Of a DNA stretch of 64,000 nt, positions 53,215-63,699 are shown in pieces. The DNA lies in contig NZ_RCZD01000006.1 in assembly GCF_006438725.1 (NCBI RefSeq), positions 229,588 through 293,587 on the forward strand, written 5' to 3'. Position numbers and translations under genes: made by a program. Under the pieces are notes generated by a model. The model made no database searches, had not been told where the DNA came from, and saw nothing but the letters and a program-made list of their open reading frames with translations. Numbering within the stretch: position 1 is the first letter of the stretch; every line of letters starts with the position of its first letter. This DNA comes from Ewingella americana (lineage in GTDB: Bacteria; Pseudomonadota; Gammaproteobacteria; Enterobacterales; Enterobacteriaceae).

Positions 53215-54516
53215 ATGTTAATCATCGAACTCATTATTGTACTGGCAGCGATTTTTCTTGGCGCACGTCTGGGCGGGATTGGGATCGGCTTTGCCGGCGG
53301 GCTTGGGGTGCTGGCACTGGCGCTTTGCGGCGTAAAGCCGGGCACCATTCCTTTTGACGTCATTTCAATCATCATGGCGGTGATCGCTGCGATATCCACT
53401 ATGCAGGTGGCCGGTGGTATGGATTATCTGGTCCAGCAAACCGAAAAACTGCTGCGCAAAAATCCTAAACACATCACGCTGCTTGCGCCGATCGTGACCT
53501 ATTTCCTGACCATCATGGCGGGTACCGGTAATATCTCGCTGTCTGCATTACCGGTGATTGCTGAAGTAGCAAAAGAACAAGGCATCAAGCCTTGTCGGCC
53601 GCTTTCTACTGCCGTCGTGGCGGCGCAAATTGCCATCACCGCCTCACCTATTTCTGCAGCGGTCGTCTACATGTCATCCGTGATGGAAGGACACGGCGTC
53701 AGCTACCTGCATCTGCTGATGGTGATGATCCCTTCCACGCTGGCGGCAGTGATCGTGATGTCCCTGATCGTTACCTGGTGCTTCAGCTCCAAATTGTCAG
53801 ACGACCCGGTCTACCTGAAGCGTTATGAGGAAGGTCTGGTAGAATTACGTGGTGATAAAATCGTCGAGATTAAAACCAGTGCAAAACTCTCTGTGCTGCT
53901 GTTCCTGCTCGGCGTATTTACTGTCGTAGGTTATGCCGTGGTCAATAGCCCAAGCCTTGGCTGGGTGGAAACACCGATCATGAATACCACCAACGCCATT
54001 TTGATCATCATGCTGAGCGTAGCGACGCTGACTACCCTTTTGTGTCATATCAAGACGGATGCCATCCTCTCTTCCGGGACATTTAAAGCCGGGATGAGTG
54101 CCTGTATCTGTATTCTGGGCGTCGCCTGGCTTGGCGATACCTTTGTGCAGGCAAATTTAGGCTGGATAAAAGAGACGGCGGGAGGGCTGATTCAGGCGCA
54201 TCCGTGGTTGCTGGCATTAATTTTCTTCTTCTGCTCTGCGCTGTTGTATTCACAGGCAGCGACAGCCAAAGCTCTCATGCCGCTGGCACTGGCGTTGAAC
54301 GTTACGCCACTGACCGCCGTTGCTTCTTTTGCTGCAGTATCGGGCCTGTTTATTTTGCCGACCTACCCGACGCTGGTCGCGGCAGTACAAATGGACGACA
54401 CCGGTACCACGCGCATTGGTCGCTTCGTCTTTAACCATCCATTCTTTATTCCGGGCACTCTCGGCGTATTCCTGTCAGTACTGTTTGGTTTTGGTCTGGG
54501 CAGTCTCATTCTTTAA
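53215..54516 (+). CDS. dcuA: Anaerobic C4-dicarboxylate transporter DcuA
   Basis: 433 residues, same length as E. coli DcuA. It begins MLIIELIIVLAAIFLGARLGG with multiple membrane helices and the family motif GTGNISLSALPVIAEVAKEQ. DcuA exchanges aspartate, fumarate, malate and succinate across the inner membrane. With aspA and frdABCD it completes a fumarate-respiration set in this window. In E. coli cutA follows; here dsbD follows directly. Confidence 0.97.
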   Translation: MLIIELIIVLAAIFLGARLGGIGIGFAGGLGVLALALCGVKPGTIPFDVISIIMAVIAAISTMQVAGGMDYLVQQTEKLLRKNPKHITLLAPIVTYFLTIMAGTGNISLSALPVIAEVAKEQGIKPCRPLSTAVVAAQIAITASPISAAVVYMSSVMEGHGVSYLHLLMVMIPSTLAAVIVMSLIVTWCFSSKLSDDPVYLKRYEEGLVELRGDKIVEIKTSAKLSVLLFLLGVFTVVGYAVVNSPSLGWVETPIMNTTNAILIIMLSVATLTTLLCHIKTDAILSSGTFKAGMSACICILGVAWLGDTFVQANLGWIKETAGGLIQAHPWLLALIFFFCSALLYSQAATAKALMPLALALNVTPLTAVASFAAVSGLFILPTYPTLVAAVQMDDTGTTRIGRFVFNHPFFIPGTLGVFLSVLFGFGLGSLIL

Positions 54517-54526
54517 CGCTTTTCTA

Positions 54527-54544
54527 CAGGGGCTTTGGCCCCTG
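54527..54544 (+). terminator. Hairpin after dcuA
   Basis: CAGGGGC and GCCCCTG form a 7-bp GC-rich stem with a four-base loop ten bases after the stop. The tail AATTTG is only weakly T-rich. Confidence 0.55.
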
Positions 54545-54592
54545 AATTTGTGCACTTCTCCCCTCCTCTGACAAACCCTGACACTCCGGGGC

Positions 54593-54622
54593 TTTCTGCT
54601 CACCGAATAGACAGGGTATAAT
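54593..54622 (+). promoter_or_regulatory. Possible dsbD promoter
   Basis: A perfect TATAAT (54617-54622) lies about 92 bases before dsbD, with a poor -35 (TTTCTG, 54593-54598; 18-bp spacer). As cutA is absent, dsbD needs its own start of transcription. Confidence 0.4.
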
Positions 54623-54713
54623 CACATTCTGTTAACGTGCTTTGGCATGATGCCATCTGCCGCCTCTTTCGATTCACCCAGTGGCCTGTATGTTCGCCAC
54701 GATAAAGAGAATA

Positions 54714-56468
54714 ATGACCCGCATGGATCTCCGTATTTCCCGTCTTCTATTACTGTTTTTCAGTCTATTTTTCCTGCCGCTTCACGCGCAGGCGTCCCTG
54801 TTTGACAAACCTGCCAATCCGCAATTTGTGCCGGTTGATCAGGCTTTTGACTTTGATTTCCAACAGCAGGGCCCGAATCTCAAGCTGAACTGGAAAATCC
54901 GGGAAGGTTATTATCTTTATCGCGACAAAATTGAATTAACGGGCAACGGTGCACAGCTGGCGGCGTTCATATTGCCGAAAGGCATGGAGCATCATGACGA
55001 GTTTTTCGGCGCTACCGACGTCTACGAGAAACAACTCAGCCTGAGTGTTCCGCTGCGTCAGGCTGACGCCCACGCGACGCTCAAAGTGACGTATCAGGGG
55101 TGTGCCGTGGCCGGATTCTGTTATCCGCCAGAAACGCGCGAAATCCCGCTGAACGAAGTGACTGAACTCAAGGCTACCACCCCGCCCGCCACTGCCGTAG
55201 CGCAACCCGCAGCCCGTCCCGACGTCGTGCCAGCCCCTCAGTCTGCACCGCTGCCTTTCTCGCCGCTATGGGCACTGCTTATCGGCATCGGGATTGCTTT
55301 CACCCCCTGCGTGCTGCCCATGTACCCGTTGATTTCCGGCATTATTCTTGGGCGACAGCGGCCACACAGCATGAAGCGAATTTTCCTGTTGGCTATGCTG
55401 TACGTACAGGGAATGGCGTTGACTTACACCGTTCTCGGCGTAGTCGTGGCAGCGGCTGGGCTGCAATTCCAGGCCGCTCTGCAAAGTCCGTGGGTGCTGG
55501 TCACACTCTCGGTCGCTTTCGTCGTGCTGGCGCTGTCGATGTTCGGCATGTTCAACCTGCAATTACCTTCGTCAGTACAAACCCGCCTGACGCTATGGAG
55601 TAACGACCAGCAAGGCGGTTCGCTGGCGGGCGTGTTCGTTATGGGGGCACTGGCCGGGCTCATTTGTTCGCCCTGCACCACTGCGCCGCTGAGCGCTATT
55701 TTGCTTTACATCGCACAGAGCGGAAATCTGTGGGCCGGTGCCGGAACGCTCTATCTTTATGCATTGGGCATGGGTATTCCGCTGATTATCGTGACACTGT
55801 TTGGCAACCGCTTGCTGCCGCGCAGCGGGCCATGGATGCAATATGTCAAAGAAGGGTTCGGCTTTGTTATTCTGGCATTGCCGGTATTCTTACTTGAGCG
55901 AATTATTGGTGATGTGTGGGGGTTACGGTTGTGGAGCGCGCTGGGTATCGCCTTCTTTGGCTGGGCGCTATTACTCAGCTTGAAAAGCCAGCGCGGCGTA
56001 GTGCGCGTGCTGCAGTTGCTGTTCCTCGCTGCGGCGCTGATTGTCAGCCGACCGTTGCAGGACTGGGCATTTGCTTCTACTAATGGTACAGCGACGACGG
56101 CACAGCACGCACTCAAGTTTCAGCCCATCAATAATGTTGATGAGCTGAATGCCGCACTCGAGGCCGCCCGAGGAAAACGCGTGATGCTTGATCTCTACGC
56201 TGACTGGTGTGTCGCCTGCAAAGAGTTCGAAAAATACACCTTCACTGCACCACAGGTGCAGAATGAACTGCGTGACACCATACTGCTGCAGGCGGATGTG
56301 ACTCAAAATAACCCGCAACAGGTGGTGCTGCTTAAACATCTCAAGGTATTGGGCCTGCCCACCCTCTTATTTTTTGGTGCGGACGGAAAAGAGTTGCCAC
56401 AGTCGCGGGTAACCGGTTTTATGGATGCAGCCAAATTCACTGGGCATTTGCAGAAAACCCAGCCTTAA
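54714..56468 (+). CDS. dsbD: Thiol:disulfide interchange protein DsbD
   Basis: 584 residues from the ATG at 54714 (AAAGAGA upstream); in-frame starts at 54681 (GTG) and 54690 (ATG) would precede the signal peptide with extra residues. The signal ends AQA-S. An N-terminal periplasmic domain with the CAVAGFC cysteine pair (about 130-136), an eight-helix membrane domain with [10 protein letters not shown] and CSPCTTAPL, and a C-terminal thioredoxin domain with WCVACKEF (about 498-505) pass electrons from cytoplasmic thioredoxin to periplasmic DsbC, DsbG and CcmG. Confidence 0.96.
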   Translation: MTRMDLRISRLLLLFFSLFFLPLHAQASLFDKPANPQFVPVDQAFDFDFQQQGPNLKLNWKIREGYYLYRDKIELTGNGAQLAAFILPKGMEHHDEFFGATDVYEKQLSLSVPLRQADAHATLKVTYQGCAVAGFCYPPETREIPLNEVTELKATTPPATAVAQPAARPDVVPAPQSAPLPFSPLWALLIGIGIAFTPCVLPMYPLISGIILGRQRPHSMKRIFLLAMLYVQGMALTYTVLGVVVAAAGLQFQAALQSPWVLVTLSVAFVVLALSMFGMFNLQLPSSVQTRLTLWSNDQQGGSLAGVFVMGALAGLICSPCTTAPLSAILLYIAQSGNLWAGAGTLYLYALGMGIPLIIVTLFGNRLLPRSGPWMQYVKEGFGFVILALPVFLLERIIGDVWGLRLWSALGIAFFGWALLLSLKSQRGVVRVLQLLFLAAALIVSRPLQDWAFASTNGTATTAQHALKFQPINNVDELNAALEAARGKRVMLDLYADWCVACKEFEKYTFTAPQVQNELRDTILLQADVTQNNPQQVVLLKHLKVLGLPTLLFFGADGKELPQSRVTGFMDAAKFTGHLQKTQP

Positions 56469-56511
56469 ACGACACTATTTTCTGAAGTACGCGAATTGTG
56501 AGGAGGCAAAC

Positions 56512-57087
56512 GTGCTACGTGAACAGGTCCTTGACCAGACACTTAATCTTTTGGAACAGCGCGGTTTGGCCACACTGTCACTGGAGTCTATCGCTGAACT
56601 GGTGAGCATTCCGCTCAGTGATTTACGCCGTTTCTGGCCCGATGCCGAGGCGCTGCTGTATGACAGCCTGCGCCATCACGGCGAACAAATTGATATCTGG
56701 CGCCGCCAGTTATTGTTAGATGACACTCTGACACCCCCGCAAAAGTTGCTGGCCCGTTACAAGGTGCTGGATGAGCAAGTCCGCCTGAACCGCTACCCAG
56801 GCTGTCTGTTTATTGCGGCGTGCAGTTTCTACCCGGACAGTGAAGCCCCCATTCATCAGTTGGCTGAGAAGCAGAAACAGGCCTCTTACCAATACACGCT
56901 GGCGTTATTGCAGGAGATGGGCTCAGACGATGCACAGATGGTCGCTGAGCAGATGGAGCTGATCCTCGAAGGCTGTTTGAGTAAATTACTGGTGAAACGC
57001 CAACTGCACGATGTCGCGGTTGCCAGACGGCTGGCCGAAGATGTGCTGAATGTGGCCCGCTGCCGTGAACATGGCGCGTTGGCGTAA
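56512..57087 (+). CDS. yjdC: TetR-family regulator YjdC
   Basis: 191 residues from GTG at 56512, preceded by GAGGAGG; the same length as E. coli YjdC. The N-terminal helix-turn-helix spans about residues 10-48 ([20 protein letters not shown]), and the C-terminal domain has [17 protein letters not shown]. The open frame extends upstream into the end of dsbD without conservation. The regulatory target is unknown. It is probably cotranscribed with dsbD. Confidence 0.92.
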   Translation: MLREQVLDQTLNLLEQRGLATLSLESIAELVSIPLSDLRRFWPDAEALLYDSLRHHGEQIDIWRRQLLLDDTLTPPQKLLARYKVLDEQVRLNRYPGCLFIAACSFYPDSEAPIHQLAEKQKQASYQYTLALLQEMGSDDAQMVAEQMELILEGCLSKLLVKRQLHDVAVARRLAEDVLNVARCREHGALA

Positions 57088-57214
57088 TAAGCCGGTAAAA
57101 ACAGTCCATTTGTGACTTTTTTGCCTGAAAAGCCAGCAAACGAACCGTTTTTATGGTGTTTCTCGCATAAAGCCGTTGACGCCATACGGCCAATACGGTT
57201 TAATGCGCCCCGTT

Positions 57215-57290
57215 GCCCGGATAGCTCAGTCGGTAGAGCAAGGGATTGAAAATCCCTGTGTCCTTGGTTCGATTCCGAGTCCGGGCACCA
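57215..57290 (+). tRNA. tRNA-Phe (GAA)
   Basis: 76 nt including encoded CCA. It starts GCCCGGATAGCTCAGTCGG, with anticodon GAA in the GATTGAAAATC arm and TTCGATTCC in the T loop. It matches E. coli pheU/pheV, which are known integration sites; an integrase remnant lies just downstream. Confidence 0.97.
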
Positions 57291-57298
57291 ACATTCCA

Positions 57299-57325
57299 AA
57301 CCCTCGCTTATGCGGGGGTTTTTGC
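57299..57325 (+). terminator. Terminator after tRNA-Phe
   Basis: AACCCTCGC and GCGGGGGTT (one mismatch) pair around TTAT and run into TTTTG, directly after the tRNA. Confidence 0.8.
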
Positions 57326-57405
57326 TTTCTGGCTCAGCACTTGTTGGTTTATTAGTAGTTACCGCCATGATTTCACCGCCCACCCCGCTTCCCGGTGGTA
57401 CAAAT

Positions 57406-57543
57406 ATGGGCCTTATGAAAAAGCCCACTAAAGACCGATTCGGCGCTTATTATCTCCGCAAGGCTGTCCCTGAAAATCCAAAGACGGAATTGGCGAGAGG
57501 CCTGAAGCAAAGCAATCTGTTACTCAAGATGATATCGAGTTAA
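57406..57543 (+). pseudogene. Remnant of a tyrosine integrase N-terminus
   Basis: About 45 residues. KKPTKDRFGAYYLRKAVPE resembles the start of phage-type tyrosine recombinases with an N-terminal DUF6538-like domain (R-x-G-x-YY-x-R-x-x-VP). The homology ends within about 25 codons; the remaining residues and the stop are junction sequence, and no catalytic R-H-R-Y region is present. Its position 120 bases past tRNA-Phe fits the scar of an integrated element. Confidence 0.55.
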
Positions 57544-57606
57544 TTGTCTCAGCGTGGACAACAAAACCCTCAAGCAACCCGAATTTATTCAAGCACAAAA
57601 TACCTC

Positions 57607-58179
57607 TGACCGGTTCCCCAAAACTAATACGCCGCTATTATAGTCATGTCTCATCAACATTATGAGGACATTACCCATGCAGAAGCGTCTCTCCGCCGAA
57701 CAGATCACCAGCATTCTCCGTAAAGCCAAAGTTGGCATTTCTGCCAAAGAACTCTGCCGTAAGTACGCCATTTCCGATGCTATTTTTTATACCTGACGTA
57801 AAAAACATACCGGTATCCAACAGTAGTGCGAACAGACCAGGGTCCTGAGTTTCCCCGCCCGGCTCTGGACCTGTAGGCATTTGAACATGAGGTAGAACTG
57901 AAGCGTATTCAGCCGGGTAAACCAACACAGAATGGATTTATTGAGAGCTTCAGTGGCCGTTTTCAGGATAAGTGCCTGAACGACATGGGTTCAGCGACAT
58001 AGCCCCTGCGAGAAATGCTATTTGTGAATGGCGGAAGGGTTATCACGGTTATAGACCACATTCGACGCTGAACTATCTGACTCCACGGAAGTTTGCAGCA
58101 AGCTGGCGTATGGGAATTTTGACAGTGACAAAAATGACATAACTCAGTGAGTCCTGTTTTTAATTTAGGGGACAGGTCA
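57607..58179. mobile_element. Decayed IS3-family element with both terminal repeats
   Basis: The left end TGACCGGTTCCCCAAAA (from 57607) matches the complement of the right end (TGACCTGTCCCCTAAAT, to 58179) at most positions. Between them are the start of an orfA and the last part of an orfB, with about 600 bp missing relative to an intact ~1.2 kb IS3 element. I see no clean target duplication. It separates the integrase remnant from the acs promoter region. Confidence 0.75.
57677..58113 (+). pseudogene. IS3-family transposase orfA/orfB fragments, frameshifted
   Basis: OrfA: 39 codons from ATG 57677 (KRLSAEQITSILRKAK, then VGISAKELCRKYAISDA) ending at TGA 57794, where intact copies have TGG (FYTW). 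After a large deletion, an orfB tail appears at about 57892 (RIQPGKPTQNGFIESFSGRF, DKCLND) and, after a stop and a frame change, at about 58029 (WRKGYHGYRPHSTLNYLTP and FAASW). It contains the final Glu of the DDE triad region only. Not functional. Confidence 0.85.
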
Positions 58180-58528
58180 AACCTATGAGTGAATTAATTG
58201 ACATCTAATTTCATTATTCACCCAGTAGATTCTATATAGCTCATCAATGAATTAAGTTTTGGTTAACAAAATGTCTACTTTTTCGTTATTTGTAAGTCAC
58301 ATCACTACTTTACGTCGCTGGTAATAATATCGTTATGAAATATTCATGCAGTTGATAATAACGTTCGTACGGACCCTTTAACTGCGCCTCAGGTCACGGC
58401 AAATAATGTCATCTTGCTGAATTTACTCTGTTTGCGTGATCTGCCCCCCAAAAGCCAAACAAAGCCTCAAGGCAAACTACAATTAACTTTTGATTGACAT
58501 ATCATTAACAAATCAAAGGAGAAAAACC
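58180..58528. other. acs upstream region
   Basis: 349 bases, AT-rich, no gene. It contains a candidate CRP site (58291-58306) and the acs ribosome-binding site (AAAGGAG, about 58514-58520). The IS remnant ends at its left border, so the promoter region kept beside acs is about 350 bp. Confidence 0.6.
58291..58306. promoter_or_regulatory. Candidate CRP site upstream of acs
   Basis: TGTAAGTCACATCACT matches TGTGA-N6-TCACA with one mismatch in each arm. E. coli acs is CRP-activated. The distance to the ATG (about 220 bases) is plausible for the distal promoter only. Confidence 0.35.
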
Positions 58529-60490
58529 ATGAGCCACATTTATAAGCACTCTATTCCTGCTTCTATTGCAGAGCATACCCTGATCACACCTGAGAAATAT
58601 CAACAGTACTATCAACAGTCTGTGGAAAGTCCCGACCAGTTTTGGGCCGAACAAGCCAAAATCCTGGACTGGATAAAACCGTTTACAAAAGTGAAAAATA
58701 CGTCATTTGCACCGGGCAATATTGATATTCGTTGGTTTGAAGATGGCACGCTTAATCTGGCTGCCAATTGCCTGGATCGCCATCTTGAAAAAAATGGTGA
58801 CCGCACAGCGCTCATATGGGAAGGGGATGATCCCAAGGCAGAAAGTAAAAAAGTCACCTACAAACAACTGCATCACGATGTTTGCAAATTTTCCAACGTC
58901 CTTAAAGGGCTTGGCATCAAGAAAGGCGACGTCGTGGCTATCTATATGCCGATGGTGCCCGAAGCTGCCGTAGCTATGTTGGCCTGCGCACGCATTGGCG
59001 CCGTGCATTCGGTGATTTTTGCTGGTTTCTCGCCAGAAGCAGTGGCCGGACGCATCGTCGATTCCAGCTCAAAACTTGTCATCACCGCTGATGAAGGCTT
59101 ACGTGCGGGACGCACAATTCCGCTCAAACAGAACGTGGATGATGCGCTGAAAAACCCTGCGGTCACCAGTGTAACCAACGTTGTGGTGTTTAAACGTACC
59201 GGCAAGCAAGGTGAGTGGCACGAAGGGCGCGATATATGGTGGCATGACGCCGTGAAAGAAGTATCGGCTGATTGCCCGCCAGAAGAAATGAATGCCGAAG
59301 ATCCGCTGTTCATCCTCTATACCTCCGGTTCGACCGGTAAACCCAAAGGGGTACTGCACACCACAGGTGGCTATCTGGTTTATGCCGCACTGACCTTCAA
59401 ATACACCTTTGATTATCATGAAGGCGACATCTATTGGTGTACTGCCGACGTCGGCTGGGTGACGGGTCACAGCTATCTGCTTTATGGGCCGCTGGCCTGT
59501 GGTGCCATTTCACTGATGTTTGAAGGTGTGCCAAATTACCCTGCCCCGAACCGTATGGCGCAGGTTATCGACAAACATAAAGTGAACATTTTATATACCG
59601 CGCCTACGGCAATCCGGGCCCTGATGGCAGAAGGTGATAAAGCCATTGAAGGTACAAGCCGTGAGTCACTGCGCATTATGGGTTCTGTTGGGGAACCGAT
59701 TAATCCAGAAGCCTGGGAGTGGTATTACAAAAAAATCGGCAACAGTAAATGTCCGATCGTCGATACCTGGTGGCAGACTGAAACCGGTGGATTCATGATA
59801 ACACCGCTGCCAGGGGCTACCGAGTTGAAAGCCGGTTCCGCAACCCGCCCATTCTTCGGTGTACAACCGGCGTTAGTCGATAACGAAGGTGTACCTCAGG
59901 AAGGCGCATGCGAAGGTAATCTGGTCATCACTGATTCATGGCCGGGCCAGGCCCGGACACTGTTTGGTGACCATGACCGCTTCGAGCAAACCTATTTCTC
60001 CACCTTCAAAAATATGTATTTTAGCGGTGATGGCGCACGCAGAGATGAAGACGGTTATTACTGGATAACGGGCCGTGTGGATGACGTTCTGAATATTTCA
60101 GGCCACCGTCTGGGCACTGCTGAGATCGAATCCGCATTAGTGTCACATCCAAAAATCGCCGAAGCAGCGGTCGTGGGGATCCCTCACAGCATCAAAGGCC
60201 AGGCGATTTATGCCTACATCACCCTCAATCACGGCGAAGAACCCTCAGCGGAGCTTTATGCAGAAGTGCGTAACTGGGTCCGCAAGGAGATCGGGTCGAT
60301 TGCCACACCTGACATTCTGCACTGGACCGATTCATTACCGAAAACTCGCTCGGGGAAAATTATGCGCCGCATACTGCGCAAAATTGCCGCCGGTGATACT
60401 AGCAATTTGGGAGATACCTCGACACTCGCCGATCCGAGCGTCGTCGAAAAACTGTTGGAAGAAAAACAATCAATGAACGTGCCGTCCTAA
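58529..60490 (+). CDS. acs: Acetyl-CoA synthetase
   Basis: 653 residues from [16 protein letters not shown] with AAAGGAG upstream; an upstream TTG at 58490 is not conserved. The AMP-binding signature [11 protein letters not shown] (about 263-273) and the C-terminal acetylation-site Lys in [11 protein letters not shown] (about 609) are present. It turns acetate, ATP and CoA into acetyl-CoA at low acetate concentrations. It is the first gene of acs-yjcH-actP. In E. coli this operon is about 2 min away from the rest of this region, so the junction is a rearrangement. Confidence 0.98.
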   Translation: MSHIYKHSIPASIAEHTLITPEKYQQYYQQSVESPDQFWAEQAKILDWIKPFTKVKNTSFAPGNIDIRWFEDGTLNLAANCLDRHLEKNGDRTALIWEGDDPKAESKKVTYKQLHHDVCKFSNVLKGLGIKKGDVVAIYMPMVPEAAVAMLACARIGAVHSVIFAGFSPEAVAGRIVDSSSKLVITADEGLRAGRTIPLKQNVDDALKNPAVTSVTNVVVFKRTGKQGEWHEGRDIWWHDAVKEVSADCPPEEMNAEDPLFILYTSGSTGKPKGVLHTTGGYLVYAALTFKYTFDYHEGDIYWCTADVGWVTGHSYLLYGPLACGAISLMFEGVPNYPAPNRMAQVIDKHKVNILYTAPTAIRALMAEGDKAIEGTSRESLRIMGSVGEPINPEAWEWYYKKIGNSKCPIVDTWWQTETGGFMITPLPGATELKAGSATRPFFGVQPALVDNEGVPQEGACEGNLVITDSWPGQARTLFGDHDRFEQTYFSTFKNMYFSGDGARRDEDGYYWITGRVDDVLNISGHRLGTAEIESALVSHPKIAEAAVVGIPHSIKGQAIYAYITLNHGEEPSAELYAEVRNWVRKEIGSIATPDILHWTDSLPKTRSGKIMRRILRKIAAGDTSNLGDTSTLADPSVVEKLLEEKQSMNVPS

Positions 60491-60544
60491 TTTTCACCGC
60501 TCTGGCGCGGTGAACTCTATCAATGCCTCACAGGAGCCACTGAG

Positions 60545-60856
60545 ATGAATGATCTCATTTATCAAAGAGTTGTAAATAATCCGCGTTTCAGAGAGTTAGT
60601 CGAAAAACGTAGCCGCTTCGCGTGGCTACTTTCCGCTATCACTCTGGTGATGTACGTCGCCTTTATTTTCCTGATTGCTTTTGAACCTCAATGGCTGGGT
60701 ACGCCACTGTACGAAGGTGCAACCATTACGCGTGGTATTCCTGTTGGTGTAGGGCTGATTGTCATTTCTTTTGTGCTGACAGGCATTTATGTCTTTCGTG
60801 CCAATGGGGAGTTTGACCGCCTGACTGCCGATATCATCCGTGAGGTGAACCTATGA
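60545..60856 (+). CDS. yjcH: DUF485 inner membrane protein YjcH
   Basis: 103 residues with two membrane helices (about 27-47 and 63-83) and the typical DUF485 start [16 protein letters not shown]. The function is unproven; it is always found between acs and actP and may assist the acetate permease. It is 54 bases after acs and overlaps actP by four bases (ATGA). Confidence 0.95.
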   Translation: MNDLIYQRVVNNPRFRELVEKRSRFAWLLSAITLVMYVAFIFLIAFEPQWLGTPLYEGATITRGIPVGVGLIVISFVLTGIYVFRANGEFDRLTADIIREVNL

Positions 60857-62520
60857 ACGCCCGTCGTTCAGGGTTGATCGCGCTCTCGAGTTTGCTGATT
60901 ATCCCATTAAGCACACTGGCGGCGGAAGGCATCGCCGGTGAAGTGAAAAAGCAGCCGCTGAATATTGAAGCGATTGTGATGTTCGTTTTATTTGTTGGCG
61001 CAACATTGTACATCACCTACTGGGCTTCAAAACGCACACGCTCACGTCAGGATTATTACACCGCAGGCGGACGGATCACCGGTTTGCAAAACGGCATGGC
61101 CATTGCGGGTGACTTCATGTCTGCCGCCTCCTTTCTGGGGATCTCGGCGTTGGTGTATACCTCGGGTTATGACGGTCTGATTTACTCAATTGGATTTTTA
61201 ATTGGCTGGCCGATCATTTTGTTTTTGATCGCTGAAAGATTACGCAATTTGGGTAAATATACGTTCGCTGATGTGGCGTCCTACCGCTTAAAACAGAAGC
61301 CAATAAGAACGCTTTCAGCTTGTGGCTCACTGGTAGTGGTGGCGTTGTATCTGATTGCGCAGATGGTAGGTGCGGGGAAATTGATTCAGCTGCTATTTGG
61401 CCTGAATTATCACGTTGCGGTAGTGCTCGTTGGTATCCTGATGGTGCTCTACGTCTTGTTTGGCGGCATGCTGGCAACGACCTGGGTGCAAATCATCAAA
61501 GCCGTGTTGCTGCTGGCCGGTGCAACTTTTATGGCCGTGATGGTCATGAAGTCGGTCAACTTCAACTTCAATACTCTCTTCCAGCAGGCGGTCGCAATTC
61601 ACCCGAAAGGTATTTCCATTATGAGCCCAGGAGGACTGGTAACTGACCCGATATCCGCCCTCTCTCTCGGGCTGGCACTGATGTTTGGTACAGCCGGTTT
61701 GCCTCATATCCTGATGCGATTTTTTACTGTAAACGATGCCAAGGAAGCGCGTAAAAGCGTCTTTTATGCGACGGGTTTTATAGGCTACTTCTATATTCTG
61801 ACCTTTATCATCGGTTTCGGTGCCATCGTATTGGTAAGCTCGAATCCTGCGTTTAAAGATGCCAGCGGTGCATTGCTCGGCGGTAACAATATGTCGGCAG
61901 TCCATCTTGCGGATGCGGTTGGAGGCAGCTTCTTCCTCGGCTTCATTTCCGCCGTGGCATTCGCTACAATCCTGGCCGTGGTAGCAGGGCTGACATTAGC
62001 CGGGGCTTCAGCGGTATCCCATGACCTGTATGCCAGCGTGATTAAAGATGGTAAAGCGACGGAAAAAGATGAGCTGCGGGTGTCAAAAATTACCGTGGTA
62101 CTTCTGGGGATCATCGCGATCCTGCTAGGTATTTTGTTCGAGAAGCAAAATATCGCTTTCATGGTTGGTCTGGCATTCTCTATCGCTGCCAGCTGTAACT
62201 TCCCCATTATCCTGCTGTCGATGTACTGGGGTAAACTCACGACCCGCGGGGCTATGGTGGGTGGCTGGTTAGGCTTATTGACGGCGATTATCCTGATGGT
62301 TCTCGGTCCGACCATTTGGGTGCAAATTCTGGGACATGCCAAACCTATTTTCCCTTATGAGTATCCTGCACTATTCTCGATGATCGTTGCATTTGTCGGT
62401 ATCTGGTTTTTTTCAATCACCGATCACTCTCGTGAGGGCCAACTTGAAAGAGAGCGCTTCCATCCACAATTTGTGCGTTCTCAGACTGGCATCGGTATAT
62501 CCCAAAGCTCTAATCATTGA
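60853..62520 (+). CDS. actP: Cation/acetate symporter ActP
   Basis: 555 residues, sodium:solute symporter family. A signal-like N-terminus (about 1-22) precedes about 13 membrane helices; the motifs [20 protein letters not shown] and [15 protein letters not shown] are typical of ActP. It imports acetate and glycolate, feeding acs. Start overlaps the yjcH stop, so translation is coupled. A terminator follows. Confidence 0.97.
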   Translation: MNARRSGLIALSSLLIIPLSTLAAEGIAGEVKKQPLNIEAIVMFVLFVGATLYITYWASKRTRSRQDYYTAGGRITGLQNGMAIAGDFMSAASFLGISALVYTSGYDGLIYSIGFLIGWPIILFLIAERLRNLGKYTFADVASYRLKQKPIRTLSACGSLVVVALYLIAQMVGAGKLIQLLFGLNYHVAVVLVGILMVLYVLFGGMLATTWVQIIKAVLLLAGATFMAVMVMKSVNFNFNTLFQQAVAIHPKGISIMSPGGLVTDPISALSLGLALMFGTAGLPHILMRFFTVNDAKEARKSVFYATGFIGYFYILTFIIGFGAIVLVSSNPAFKDASGALLGGNNMSAVHLADAVGGSFFLGFISAVAFATILAVVAGLTLAGASAVSHDLYASVIKDGKATEKDELRVSKITVVLLGIIAILLGILFEKQNIAFMVGLAFSIAASCNFPIILLSMYWGKLTTRGAMVGGWLGLLTAIILMVLGPTIWVQILGHAKPIFPYEYPALFSMIVAFVGIWFFSITDHSREGQLERERFHPQFVRSQTGIGISQSSNH

Positions 62521-62531
62521 CTAAGTAATAC

Positions 62532-62560
62532 AGCCAGAGCCTAAGTGGGCTCTGGCTTTT
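62532..62560 (+). terminator. Terminator of the acs-yjcH-actP operon
   Basis: AGCCAGAGCC and GGCTCTGGCT pair around six bases, followed by TTT, twelve bases after the actP stop. Confidence 0.85.
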
Positions 62561-62678
62561 CTGCTTAAACGCTGCCTATTTTATTAGCCAGACAATTCTG
62601 TATTACTCCCTTATCCATTGCTCATTAACGCAGAGTAGTTAATGCTGTTAAGTCGATATTTAAGACAAGGAGGCAAAT

Positions 62679-63662
62679 ATGTTCATGACCGAGGCCTGGA
62701 TTTGGCAAGAGCAGTCAGAACCTGACGCGCTGGTATTTAAAGAGACCGCGCTTCCTGCGCTTAAAGCCGATCATGTGTTAATTAAAAATAAAGCCGTGGG
62801 TTTGAATCCTGTGGACTGGAAGATTTTGGCGAGTGCGCCTGAGACATGGCAAAGCGGGCATATTCCTGGCGTGGATGGAATGGGGGAAATCATTGCTCTA
62901 GGATCAGGTGTACAGCATCTGCGAATAGGCACCCGGGTGGCTTACCATACGGACTTACGGTTTGCAGGTAGCTTTGCGCGCCACACCGTAGTCGCTGCTC
63001 ACGCGCTGATCCCTATCCCTGAGGCATTAACAGATATCGTGGCGGCCGCCTTTCCTTGCCCAGCAATGACCGCATGGCAAGCAATGAAGCGCGTCCCTGA
63101 ACTGGCTGGCAGTTCGGTACTCGTTAATGGTGCTGGTGGAGCCGTTGGGGGAATACTGACGCAACTGCTCACGCAGGCCAATGCCCGCGTATATGCCACG
63201 GCAAGTGAACGTCATCACACACTTCTCCAACAAAAAGGGGCAATAGTTACGTTTGACTACCACCAGTCAGACTGGCAGGAACAGCTGCAGTCGGCGCTAA
63301 AGGGCCAGTTTCTGCATGCTGCTTTCGATATGGTGAACCAACAAAGTGCGGAATCACTCGGCCATTTACTCGGATATTATGGGCACCTTGTCTCGGTGCA
63401 GGATCGGGTGGAAAAGTCTCCGGTGCCACCCTTCAGCACCAGTATTTCACTCCATGAGATCGCGCTTGCGGCTATTCATTCACATGGTTCACCAGCGCAG
63501 TGGCTGAGGTTGGTTGCAGCGGCCGGAGATATGCTCAAACAAATATCACGCGGTGAGTTACGTATGCCCACGATTAAAACCGTTGCCTTTGCCTCATTGC
63601 CTGAAGCTTTAAATGCCATGAAACTGAACAACGACGGCGTCAAATATGTTGCTGAACTGTAA
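62679..63662 (+). CDS. Zinc-independent MDR-family oxidoreductase (quinone oxidoreductase-like)
   Basis: 327 residues from MFMTEAWIW, six bases after AAGGAGG. GroES-like N-terminal domain (about 25-110, with KAVGLNPVDWKI and GVDGMGEII), then a Rossmann NADPH-binding domain with VNGAGGAVGGILTQL (about 148-162). The catalytic-zinc and structural-zinc cysteines of true alcohol dehydrogenases are missing, so a quinone or enone reductase activity is more likely. The substrate is unknown. It is a single gene between the actP terminator and an IS4-family element, and is not in this place in E. coli. Confidence 0.85.
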   Translation: MFMTEAWIWQEQSEPDALVFKETALPALKADHVLIKNKAVGLNPVDWKILASAPETWQSGHIPGVDGMGEIIALGSGVQHLRIGTRVAYHTDLRFAGSFARHTVVAAHALIPIPEALTDIVAAAFPCPAMTAWQAMKRVPELAGSSVLVNGAGGAVGGILTQLLTQANARVYATASERHHTLLQQKGAIVTFDYHQSDWQEQLQSALKGQFLHAAFDMVNQQSAESLGHLLGYYGHLVSVQDRVEKSPVPPFSTSISLHEIALAAIHSHGSPAQWLRLVAAAGDMLKQISRGELRMPTIKTVAFASLPEALNAMKLNNDGVKYVAEL

Positions 63663-63699
63663 AATATCCACGTTATAAAGTGTAAAAAGGCCATCAACT

